In this document: positions 18,199 to 26,285 of the stretch, one piece after another
Layout of the letters: every line of letters begins with the position of its first letter
How positions within the stretch are numbered: the stretch's first letter is position 1
DNA from: Salipaludibacillus daqingensis
GTDB taxonomy: Bacteria; Bacillota; Bacilli; Bacillales; Salisediminibacteriaceae
DNA: 64,000 bases
Reading direction: 5' to 3'
Assembly: GCF_029891575.1 (NCBI RefSeq)
Contig: NZ_JARZHF010000003.1
Coordinates: forward strand, 372,001 to 436,000
Notes under the pieces: generated by a model
Databases searched by the model: none
Told to the model about the DNA's origin: nothing
The model's input: only the letters and a program-made list of their open reading frames with translations
Translations under genes and position numbers: made by a program

Positions 18199-19989
18199 TT
18201 ACAGGCAGCATTTTTTATATTTTTTCCCGCTTCCACATGGGCAAGGATCATTTCGACCAACTTTCACGACTTTTTTCTGAGCTTCATTTTGATTTCTTAT
18301 TTTTAGAAGGCGTTCCATAGCTGCTTGAATTTCCTCATTTGAAACCTTCTGTTGCGTCTGTTTTCTCTCTGAACGTTTTTGTGAAGTTTTTTTCTTTTCC
18401 TCTTCCGTTTTTCCTGAATGCTCGTCCTCTACTATTTCATCTTTGAGCTCATTCTGAGTTGATCTCTGTGATACAGAGTCAACCGATTCCTCCATTACAG
18501 ATTCTTGATTAATGATAGGCTGTGGTTCTTCTTCAGGAACTTGTTGTGTTTCCTCCATTTGACTATTCGAAAATTCATCAATCATTTGTTCATCCATCGT
18601 CGAAACATCACCGTCATCGATGGCGTCCCGTTCATCAGTCCTATCCTCTTCAAACGGTTCCTTTTCTTCCTTTAGATCAGCCGTTTCGTTCGATATGTCT
18701 TCCAATTCTACCTCTTCATATTGAACTCGTTCTTCTGATTCTATTGTTTCTGCTTTCGTATGATCTTCTTCCGATTCATCTGTTTCCAATTCGAAAGAAT
18801 CTTGTTCTTCTAAACTCCCAGTTTTTTCATATGATAACTCTTGATCTTCATTTACTGTTTCTTGTACCGTTACTTCTTCTAATGTTGCCGCATCATCAGC
18901 TTCGTGTTCATCTGAAAAATCCGGAGCTAGGTTCTCTCCCACTAATTTCCATTCTTTTAATTTAGGATGGTCGACCCCATTTACAACACAGTTACAGTAT
19001 AGATGTCTTTCTAGTGGTAAAAGCCACCTTTCGTAACCTTCATCAATGAATTCTTCAATAACAGGAATCGCTTCAGCGGAGAATTGTTCACATAAACTAG
19101 CGGCGATCATTGTTTTAACATCTGATCGGTTCGATTGATGAAATGTGTCTAACAATACTTTTTTAGCATAATCTGTTTTGATATTACCTAGAATGTCAAT
19201 CGCGTGAAAGCAAACTTGATTATCCTCTATCAACGGTCGAACCGCATTCACCACTTCATCTGTACCAATTCTAGCGAGTGCATTAACGACTTCTTCTGAA
19301 AAAATATCGTCTTCGCTATGTAAAGTCAGCAAAACAACTAACTTTGGAATCGCCGCTTCCATTCTCATCACACCGGCAAGAACAATATCGTACAAATCTC
19401 TCTGCGTCAGCTTCAGTCTTCTCTTCATCTTTTGTAACCTGTATAAAACTTCGTTATCTCCAATTAATTCTCGTTTTGCCATTAATTCAATCATTTGTTT
19501 TCCTAATATAAAATGATTGCGATTGAACGATTCAGCAGCATTCATTTTCTGAATGACACTTTGTAATTTCTGCATGATAATATCTTTCGGATCCGAACAA
19601 AGATCGGTATAAAATGATAAATTTGCGACATTAACTCCTTTATCTTTTAAAACGTCCGCTATCTCTTTTTGAAACATCTTAACGAGACAAGGATCAGCAT
19701 GATTAAGCAAAGTTACATAATGGGATGCTTGCTCCGAACTATCCTCTCGCAAATCGGATAACAATCGCCTTACACCTTCAGAAGGCATCGGCAAATTTTT
19801 CAGACAAGCTAAATGTTCATTTGTACCTGTTATCACTCTATTTTTTCTATTCGCCTCGAGCCCTAACATGAACGTACTTTCGTCTCCTACAAAACTTGTT
19901 GCTAGTATATCTAACATAAATTTTCTCGTTATATGATTATCTGAAACCAAATGGTTTTCTAGTTTAATTAAATATGATTGCCTATCCAT
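18199..19989 (-). CDS. SEC-C motif protein with HEAT-like repeats and a long acidic linker
   Basis: This 596-residue protein has three parts. Residues 1-350 are helical with HEAT-like character (for example EVVNALARIGTDEVVNAVRP and CFHAIDILGNIKTDYAKK). Residues about 365-535 are a very acidic low-complexity linker rich in Glu, Asp, Thr and Ser. The last 22 residues are a SEC-C zinc motif (GRNDPCPCGSGKKYKKCCL), as found at the end of SecA. No membrane segment or signal is seen. The ribosome binding site AGAGGTG is about 13 bases from the ATG, rather far. The protein could associate with ribosomes, SecA partners or nucleic acid through SEC-C, but no function is known to me. The long acidic linker is unusual. 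Confidence 0.8.
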   Translation of the reverse strand: MDRQSYLIKLENHLVSDNHITRKFMLDILATSFVGDESTFMLGLEANRKNRVITGTNEHLACLKNLPMPSEGVRRLLSDLREDSSEQASHYVTLLNHADPCLVKMFQKEIADVLKDKGVNVANLSFYTDLCSDPKDIIMQKLQSVIQKMNAAESFNRNHFILGKQMIELMAKRELIGDNEVLYRLQKMKRRLKLTQRDLYDIVLAGVMRMEAAIPKLVVLLTLHSEDDIFSEEVVNALARIGTDEVVNAVRPLIEDNQVCFHAIDILGNIKTDYAKKVLLDTFHQSNRSDVKTMIAASLCEQFSAEAIPVIEEFIDEGYERWLLPLERHLYCNCVVNGVDHPKLKEWKLVGENLAPDFSDEHEADDAATLEEVTVQETVNEDQELSYEKTGSLEEQDSFELETDESEEDHTKAETIESEERVQYEEVELEDISNETADLKEEKEPFEEDRTDERDAIDDGDVSTMDEQMIDEFSNSQMEETQQVPEEEPQPIINQESVMEESVDSVSQRSTQNELKDEIVEDEHSGKTEEEKKKTSQKRSERKQTQQKVSNEEIQAAMERLLKIRNQNEAQKKVVKVGRNDPCPCGSGKKYKKCCL

Positions 19990-20191
19990 AATACTTCATC
20001 ACACCTCTTCTTTTTTTCGAAAGAGTTTATCTACCTCAAGTGTATCCATCCATGAAAGTGGAAAGCAAGAAGAATTTCTATCATACCGCATATTTCAGCC
20101 TGTTTATGACAATTTTACATACTTCAATACTCGATTCCTCTTTTTTCGCAACATAAAACGTCCTTTACTAAACCATTTTAAGTTTGAAGAA

Positions 20192-20260
20192 GTTTGTCCG
20201 TCATCTTGACGCACTCATGCTCACACTTGCTACTCCCCCCGCATTTTATTACCAATCTAC
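20192..20260. repeat. Intergenic repeat of the TTGTGGCAC family, divergent member
   Basis: The stretch contains GACGCACTCATGCTCACAC, TTGCTACTCCCCCCGCA and TTTTATTACCA, resembling the unit at 6198-6268, with which it shares the end CCATTTTATTACCA-like. It is the only recognisable content, besides the terminator, of the 350-base gap between the SEC-C gene and dmsC. Confidence 0.4.
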
Positions 20261-20288
20261 TAAAAAATTATTTCCTCACAACAAAAAG

Positions 20289-20322
20289 AAAGCACGAATT
20301 GGGTTAATCCAATTCGTGCTTT
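20289..20322 (-). terminator. Terminator of the dms operon
   Basis: On the minus strand AAAGCACGAATTGG pairs with CCAATTCGTGCTTT around a six-base loop, followed by CTTTTTG. It begins about 20 bases after the dmsC stop. Confidence 0.85.
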
Positions 20323-20341
20323 TGCTTTCAACATCTATTAT

Positions 20342-21220
20342 TTAGCCAATTTGCATCGGAATACCTGCTGCGTAGAACAAGTATCTTCCCATGAACTCAC
20401 CTATTACAATGAGTGAAATTGCGAGGTAGATAAGCGCTGGTGTTTTTGTAGATAGATTGCCTGCAAAACGGTAAAAAACGAATAGGAACAATCCACCTCC
20501 TGCTAGCGTTAACAGCCAGCGAAGAACCATCGTAAATGCATAACTATCGAACATAAGCTGTAAAGACGCTTGTCCAGCAATACCACTTCCAGCTAGACTC
20601 GTAAAGTAAGCAGGTAAAAATGCAAGTTGCAAGATAACGACAACCATTGCCGCAATACTCAAATACCTTAGAAAGGTTAGACAAGAAGGCTGGAGCTTCT
20701 GACCTTTACTTAATAAAAGCATGCAAGCAATGACCCCAACGATTCCATAAACCATTGTCGTACCAAAGTAAGCCACATACGTGTTCACATGAGACCATGC
20801 TGGTATAATCGTCGTAGTATACACGCTTGCCATCGAATAAACCGCAACGATACCAACTACAGCTGTGATCCAACCGACAGCTGTGATATTTTTCTTATAA
20901 TGATCCATCAGAAATGTTGCCCCTACTAGAGCAAGAAACATCCCAGAAAAAACAATTTCACGACTGAGCCATGAACTACCAAAGTTACTCAACGTATTGA
21001 TAGCATTTGATATGGCACCAAGGTGAAACATGGACAATCCAATTCCTACCGCCATCGTCACTGCAACAGCCAAAAATCCATTTTTTGTCCACTGACGAGA
21101 AAGTCCTTGATTGTCTTTTTTAGATAAAACTGTTCGAGCAATCATTAATAATAGAAACGTCCCAACAGCCAACTGACCTAATAGTGTAAATAAAATCAAC
21201 GGCCATTCTTGATAAAACAT
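20342..21220 (-). CDS. dmsC: DMSO-reductase-type membrane anchor subunit
   Basis: This 292-residue integral membrane protein has about eight hydrophobic helices and matches the DmsC anchor family, which oxidises menaquinol and passes electrons to the iron-sulfur subunit. It begins MFYQEWPLILFTLLGQLAVG, typical of DmsC. The start has AAGGAGG six bases upstream. It is the last gene of the four-gene run chaperone-dmsA-dmsB-dmsC and is followed by a strong terminator. A 180-base gap separates it from dmsB. The electron acceptor could be DMSO, another S-oxide or N-oxide, or an oxyanion; sequence alone does not decide. Confidence 0.87.
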   Translation of the reverse strand: MFYQEWPLILFTLLGQLAVGTFLLLMIARTVLSKKDNQGLSRQWTKNGFLAVAVTMAVGIGLSMFHLGAISNAINTLSNFGSSWLSREIVFSGMFLALVGATFLMDHYKKNITAVGWITAVVGIVAVYSMASVYTTTIIPAWSHVNTYVAYFGTTMVYGIVGVIACMLLLSKGQKLQPSCLTFLRYLSIAAMVVVILQLAFLPAYFTSLAGSGIAGQASLQLMFDSYAFTMVLRWLLTLAGGGLFLFVFYRFAGNLSTKTPALIYLAISLIVIGEFMGRYLFYAAGIPMQIG

Positions 21221-21401
21221 AGGATTACCTCCTTCGTTTTCATATACGTTCTAGAAGGGAACGTGCACTTAGAACTTGAGGCGATTATCTAACAACGATT
21301 CGTTCAAAAACCATGTTCATCAACGAACTCAAATGTCTCCTCTATTCTATTTGCTTACTAAGCTACAAATCTAGTTCCTCTTCTTAGAACGTTTGATACA
21401 A

Positions 21402-21944
21402 CTATCTTGTTTTTTGTTTCACCACGATATTTGGTTTTGTGAGCGACAAGTCTGGGAAATAACGAATCGATTGATTGTTGCCGTACTTTGCTTTCAACTC
21501 ATCAATGTCACCATATTCAATCGCACGCATCGTGCAAGCTGCCACACAAGCTGGATCTTCGCCTTGATCGATCAAATCGGTACAGAAGTCGCATTTAGCA
21601 ACTTTTCCCTTTTCCTTGTCGTATTCTGGTCCACCATAGGGGCATGACCAAATGCACATTTTACAGCCAACGCACTTCTCATGATCGTAATCAACGACGC
21701 CATCTTCTTCTCGTTTATGCATCGCACCCGTTGGACAGTTCTCTACACACTTCGGCTTATCACAGTGATTACAACTAATCGTCACATGATCGATATAAGG
21801 ATTAGGGTAGCTTCCTCCTTCAAAGTCATACACTTTCCTGAAGAGAACGCCTTCTCCTAGATCATTTTTATCTTTACAAGCTATTTGACAACCTTTACAG
21901 CCGATACAGTTTTCCAAATCATAATAAAATCCGAGCTGACCCAT
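21402..21944 (-). CDS. dmsB: DMSO-reductase-type iron-sulfur subunit
   Basis: This 180-residue electron-transfer subunit carries four ferredoxin-like cysteine clusters: CIGCKGCQIAC, CNHCDKPKCVENC, CVGCKMCIWSC and CDFCTDLIDQGEDPACVAAC. These would bind four [4Fe-4S] clusters linking the anchor DmsC to the catalytic DmsA. The gene lies 18 bases after dmsA, with AGAGGAGGGA before its ATG, so it is in the same operon. A closely related protein is encoded at 25734-26285 in the neighbouring operon. Confidence 0.92.
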   Translation of the reverse strand: MGQLGFYYDLENCIGCKGCQIACKDKNDLGEGVLFRKVYDFEGGSYPNPYIDHVTISCNHCDKPKCVENCPTGAMHKREEDGVVDYDHEKCVGCKMCIWSCPYGGPEYDKEKGKVAKCDFCTDLIDQGEDPACVAACTMRAIEYGDIDELKAKYGNNQSIRYFPDLSLTKPNIVVKQKTR

Positions 21945-21962
21945 CCTGCATCCCTCCTCTAT

Positions 21963-24539
21963 TTAAAGTACAACCCGCGGTTCCCAATATTTATCTTCTT
22001 TCAGCGGCTCACCACTCCATTTTTCAAAATCACAGACGGTAGAGTTCCAACCAGAAATTCCTTGGCCTGTACAAATCGCACCTGTCAAAATATTATCTGA
22101 TCCTGCTTTATCTATACCTGACTTTTCATCGACTTCGACCCAAGCCCCGTGCATTAATCCAACTACGCCAGGCATTAGCCGCTCCGTAAGATGAGCAATT
22201 CGTAAAGTCTGTCCGTGCTTACTCTTAATTTTAACCGTATCCCCTTGTTTGACTCCGCGTTCTTCCGCATCTTTCACACTGAGATACACTTCATTTGGCC
22301 ATGCTTCGCGAAGCCAAGGGTTGTTATCAAAAATCGTATGGGCTCTTCTTAAATAGTGAGGGTTCACAACTTGAAGTGGGTAATCCCCTTTCTCTTTGTT
22401 ATCCCAGTTTTTGTATGTTTCTTCATACCCTTCTGAAGCAGGGTTGTATGTTGGAATCGGATCGATTGTTGTGAATCCGTATCCTTTAATAAATTCAGCC
22501 AAGGCTTTCGAATGAATTTCAAGTTTGCCTGTTTCCGTTCCAAGTGGGTTTGTTTCAGGATCTTTTCGAAAAGCTTCTTGAGCGATATAACCATAGTTAT
22601 CACCAGGCTCTCGTTCCACTAAATAGACACCTTGATCTTCTAATTCTGCAATCGTGATACGACCTTGTTGTGGTTCGCCATCCACTTTCCAGTTATCAAT
22701 ATCTTCTTTCGTAATGGTCACAAGTGGCTCATAGTCTGTCCCATCTTTGTTAATTACAAGAGCACCAGTAATTTGGTTAAATAACTGCTGTTTATCTGAA
22801 ATGTCACCGTAGACTTCTTCAGAGGTAAATCCAAGACGTTTACCTATCTCCGTTGTAATCCACGCATCATCTCTCGTTTCAAACAAAGGTTCTGTTACTT
22901 TTCGATAATAAAACAATGCGTCACGGTTCCCTACATTAAATCCACCTTCTCGTTCCCAAGGGGTTGTGGCTGGTAATACTACATCTGAATATTTTGCGTT
23001 TGTTGTGACAAAATGTCCATTCGATACAACAAACTCTACGTTTCTATGAACCTCTATCCCTTTCGATTGGCCATCACGCGTTTGTAATGTCGCACCAAAA
23101 CCGTGATAGATCATTTGAATATCAATGTCTCGTAAATCATTATCTCCTGCAGTATATTCTCCTTTCAAAATCGCATCCCACATTTCAGCATGAGCGAGAC
23201 TGTCATCAATTGGATTCTCCGCTGCTGGAGGAACACCGTTTCCGCCACCCATCACCAATCTCGGGCCACCATTTCCTGTGCCGAAGTGACAGCTAACTCC
23301 TGTCATTCTTCCTGGTTGCGCCATATGTCCTGTCATGGCACCTAAAGTCATAAACATTTGCGGCCATGAGTCAGAATTTTTAATTCGAGCAGGTGCCCAT
23401 CCAGTTAATAATGCGGCCCGATTGGCTGAACCTACCTCAATCGCTACTTTACGAATTTTATCTGGCTCAATACCACAAATATCTGAAGCCCATTCTGGCG
23501 TTTTTGGTGTTCCATCAAATGTTCCTAACACGTAATCTTTGAAATTCTCTTCTTTATTCGCACCTTCAGGCATCATCTCTTCATCAAAACCAACGCTACA
23601 TTTTTTCAAGAAATCCCAGTCAATCAACGGGTTATTTGTAGGGTCATCTTTCTCTAGTAACGTATACGCCATTCCTAAAAGCATCGCATGGTCTGTTCCA
23701 GGATGGATTGGAATCCATTCATCTCCAAGAAGTTCTGCTGTTTCAGAATACATCGGATCAATGACTATGACTCTTGCACCTGCTTTTTTTGCTTGCAAGA
23801 AATTGTATGTTGGTGATCCAGGAGAGCTCCACGCAGGATTCAATCCCCACATGACAATAAGCTGAGAGTTTCTAAGGTCCATTCGGTCATTGATACTATG
23901 CTCGAAGTACCCTTCTTGTAGACCAAACTTTTCAGGTCCCCAACGCCACGATCCCCAAGACGTCGTGCCCCACGTGCCAACGTGACCACCATAAAGGTTC
24001 AATGCTCTAGAAATATCTCCACCTGTCACTAAGATAGAACGATTTCCATGTGTATCTTTAATACGCTTGATTTCATCGGAAACAATATCCAACGCTTCAT
24101 CCCAAGAAAGTCTTACCCATTCATCATTTCCCCGTAAGTCCTTATCGCCGCCACCCGGTTGCCAATTCTTTCGTTTCATTGGATACTTTAATCGATCCAC
24201 ACCATACACTTGCTGACGTTGCGAACGCCCTCGTACGCAAGACCTTTGCTGCGGATTATCAGGAGAGTCAGGTCGGTTATCATCGGTTTTCTGACGCATG
24301 ACCACTCCATCAACGACGTACGCTTTCAATAAACAACGTCCGCCACAGTTATGCCAACAAGCAGCAGGGATCCACTCCCCTTCTTCCTTTTGTAATTCTT
24401 CCGCTTGAACCTGATCCAACTTATTCAGACCATATTTTGCTGTCGGAAGCATGGCACCCGCGGTTACTGCGGCCCCAGCACCTAAAAATGTCCTTCGACT
24501 AACTTTGTATTCTTTTACCTTTGAAAGCAGATTAAACAT
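21963..24539 (-). CDS. dmsA: DMSO-reductase-family molybdopterin catalytic subunit, Tat-exported
   Basis: This is an 858-residue Mo-bis-MGD oxidoreductase. A twin-arginine signal (SRRTFLGAGAAVTAGAM, residues 14-30) indicates export in folded form. The N-terminal [4Fe-4S] site is formed by CWHNCGGRC and the later QQRSCVRGR. Cofactor-binding blocks include GDISRALNLYGGHVGTWGTT, VMWGLNPAWSSPGSPTYN, VVLPATTPWEREGGFN and the C-terminal NPHYLRRAHTIFDNNPWLRE and GDTVKIKSKHGQ. Size and order fit DmsA-like S- or N-oxide reductases. GGAGGTG precedes the ATG by about 8 bases. It follows the chaperone gene by 19 bases. The true acceptor is not established; selenate or other oxyanion reductases share this architecture. 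Confidence 0.88.
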   Translation of the reverse strand: MFNLLSKVKEYKVSRRTFLGAGAAVTAGAMLPTAKYGLNKLDQVQAEELQKEEGEWIPAACWHNCGGRCLLKAYVVDGVVMRQKTDDNRPDSPDNPQQRSCVRGRSQRQQVYGVDRLKYPMKRKNWQPGGGDKDLRGNDEWVRLSWDEALDIVSDEIKRIKDTHGNRSILVTGGDISRALNLYGGHVGTWGTTSWGSWRWGPEKFGLQEGYFEHSINDRMDLRNSQLIVMWGLNPAWSSPGSPTYNFLQAKKAGARVIVIDPMYSETAELLGDEWIPIHPGTDHAMLLGMAYTLLEKDDPTNNPLIDWDFLKKCSVGFDEEMMPEGANKEENFKDYVLGTFDGTPKTPEWASDICGIEPDKIRKVAIEVGSANRAALLTGWAPARIKNSDSWPQMFMTLGAMTGHMAQPGRMTGVSCHFGTGNGGPRLVMGGGNGVPPAAENPIDDSLAHAEMWDAILKGEYTAGDNDLRDIDIQMIYHGFGATLQTRDGQSKGIEVHRNVEFVVSNGHFVTTNAKYSDVVLPATTPWEREGGFNVGNRDALFYYRKVTEPLFETRDDAWITTEIGKRLGFTSEEVYGDISDKQQLFNQITGALVINKDGTDYEPLVTITKEDIDNWKVDGEPQQGRITIAELEDQGVYLVEREPGDNYGYIAQEAFRKDPETNPLGTETGKLEIHSKALAEFIKGYGFTTIDPIPTYNPASEGYEETYKNWDNKEKGDYPLQVVNPHYLRRAHTIFDNNPWLREAWPNEVYLSVKDAEERGVKQGDTVKIKSKHGQTLRIAHLTERLMPGVVGLMHGAWVEVDEKSGIDKAGSDNILTGAICTGQGISGWNSTVCDFEKWSGEPLKEDKYWEPRVVL

Positions 24540-24558
24540 GTCCGTTCACCTCCAAGTA

Positions 24559-25272
24559 TTAATTACGATTAAGCGCGTAGTAATCAGTAATCTCATCGAT
24601 CATTTTTCGATCAAGCTCCAAGTAGCCATATAGTAATTCCGCCACCCCCTTGTAAAAATCCGTGTTCGCCGTCTTCTTCATGTCACGACTAAACGCCGGC
24701 ACCCAGCTAAGTAGATGATTTTCCAGAAACAGCAGTTGGTCTCTAGTAATCTCCAAAAACGACTGCGGATTGTCGGATAAAACGTCTTGCTTTGCCAACT
24801 TTACAAGTTGATACATCATATCTAATTCAAGTCCAATATGGTCATCTGCCTCTATACCATGTTGTTTCGATTGAAATCCATACTTTAAATAAGCTCGTCT
24901 CACTTGCAACGTTTCTTCTTGGAACAATGTTTTTTCTTCCCCTAGATAAACAGATCCCCAAGGTGGTGCTGGGAGCTGAAATGGTCCAATAAACATTCTC
25001 GTGTAATCCCAGTGTAAAGATTCAAATACATTCAAATCTGTCGGAGAATGATCTTGAAAAAATGACGAAATCGTATTTACACCATTGTGAATTGTTGAAC
25101 TTACATCTTTAAATGGGAACGCATCAAATACTTTTCTAGTCGCTAATTCCTCCATCATTTCTTTTGTCGGCTCTGCTAAAAATAACTTCCGCAGCAAGTC
25201 ATACGCTTCAATCCGAATATCCATTAACAACAGCACATCTTCTACCTTGATGCTCTCATTTACAGTGTTCAT
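24559..25272 (-). CDS. TorD/DmsD-family redox enzyme maturation chaperone
   Basis: This 237-residue, all-helical protein belongs to the TorD/DmsD chaperone family, which binds the twin-arginine leader of its molybdoenzyme until the cofactor is loaded. Recognisable segments are DIRIEAYDLLRKLFLAEPT near the start and the family core WDYTRMFIGPFQLPAPPWGSVYLGEE, followed by DDHIGLELDMMYQLV. It is the first gene of the dms operon, immediately before dmsA, as expected. The ATG chosen has GAGAGGGG eight bases upstream; a GTG three codons earlier is less well placed. Confidence 0.87.
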   Translation of the reverse strand: MNTVNESIKVEDVLLLMDIRIEAYDLLRKLFLAEPTKEMMEELATRKVFDAFPFKDVSSTIHNGVNTISSFFQDHSPTDLNVFESLHWDYTRMFIGPFQLPAPPWGSVYLGEEKTLFQEETLQVRRAYLKYGFQSKQHGIEADDHIGLELDMMYQLVKLAKQDVLSDNPQSFLEITRDQLLFLENHLLSWVPAFSRDMKKTANTDFYKGVAELLYGYLELDRKMIDEITDYYALNRN

Positions 25273-25369
25273 CACTATCACCCCTCTCTGATCAAAGCAG
25301 GAATCTGTTCCTCCTTTTAATCAATGATTCTCTCTTTCTATTTCATTTCTCTTCTCACTTATAACTTTA

Positions 25370-25387
25370 CGTGATCACCCTTTCACG
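25370..25387 (-). promoter_or_regulatory. Candidate regulator-binding palindrome upstream of the dms operon
   Basis: The 18 bases CGTGATCACCCTTTCACG hold an inverted repeat CGTGA-N8-TCACG and the smaller palindrome GTGATCAC. It is about 100 bases before the first gene. The half sites resemble FNR half sites (TGTGA/TCACA), but spacing is eight instead of six, so the regulator is uncertain. Nothing else in the 461-base gap is clear apart from the terminator of the next operon. Confidence 0.4.
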
Positions 25388-25684
25388 GTCTTTAGACTCG
25401 GGTGAAAAAAACAGACTGTTTTTTTGTACGTTAAAACAAGTAATTATGTCTAACTAATGGACAATAACAATGACTATCATTTGGGCACGATAACATTCAT
25501 GATGCTTACAATAGATTTCCCTCACTCTTCATATTTGTCCTGAAAATAAAAAGATATGGAAGACTTCCACTCGCTTTCCTTCTATGAATCGCTCCAACTT
25601 GATTGCTATATACGGTCTCCCTTGATGATCAAGATACCCTAAAACTTATCCACAACTCAAAAATCCATCATTTCGGCTAAACAA

Positions 25685-25723
25685 AAACGCAGACTGTTGA
25701 AACTTTCTCAACAGCCCACGTTT
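25685..25723 (-). terminator. Terminator of the PucR/molybdoenzyme operon
   Basis: On the minus strand, shortly after the iron-sulfur gene, AAACG and CTGTTGA arms pair with TCAACAG and CGTTT, followed by TTTGTTT. Confidence 0.75.
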
Positions 25724-25733
25724 ATTATTTCAT

Positions 25734-26285
25734 TTATTCCTTTAACCAATATCGCCTTTTTTTCTCCATCGGTACAAATCGAATCGACGGCCTCGTTAAT
25801 AACGGACTATAAAACCCATCCACTGTGAGCACTGTTCTCTGCATGTATGGTCGATCAGAATGAATATCATTTTTAAATAACAACGCAGACGTTGTGCATG
25901 CATCCACACACGCTGGCAACTCACCAAGCTTTTGCCTATCCGAACAGAAGTTGCACTTGTCTACTTTCTTTAACAAATCATTAAATTGAAGTGCCCCATA
26001 AGGACAAGCAGTTAAGCATAAACCACAACCATTACAACGAGTTTGATCCAAATCAACTATCCCATCACGTCTTTTCGAAAAGGCGTTCTCAGGGCACACT
26101 CGGAAGCACTCTGGACTATCACAATGATTGCACGATAATGATAGATTATACTCTCCGTTCACATCCACAATACGACGGAAGCTTTGTTTAGTCGTTTGTC
26201 GATGTTCATTTAAACATGCAATCACACAAGAATGACATGATACACAGCGATCCGGTTGAAATAAAAAGCCATACTGAAGAATCAT
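25734..26285 (-). CDS. 4x[4Fe-4S] ferredoxin-type electron transfer subunit (second molybdoenzyme operon)
   Basis: This 183-residue DmsB-like protein has four cysteine clusters: CVSCHSCVIAC, CNHCDSPECFRVC, CNGCGLCLTAC and CNFCSDRQKLGELPACVDAC. It overlaps the upstream molybdopterin gene by four bases (ATGA), so the two are translated together and probably form one complex. Unlike the dms operon there is no membrane anchor gene after it; a terminator follows. The complex is therefore likely soluble, or uses the anchor of another system such as the neighbouring DmsC. Confidence 0.9.
   Translation of the reverse strand: MILQYGFLFQPDRCVSCHSCVIACLNEHRQTTKQSFRRIVDVNGEYNLSLSCNHCDSPECFRVCPENAFSKRRDGIVDLDQTRCNGCGLCLTACPYGALQFNDLLKKVDKCNFCSDRQKLGELPACVDACTTSALLFKNDIHSDRPYMQRTVLTVDGFYSPLLTRPSIRFVPMEKKRRYWLKE

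Noticed and set aside
25370-25387. Second FNR box for the dms operon
   Set aside because: The half sites are spaced by eight bases, not six, so I list it only as an unassigned palindrome.
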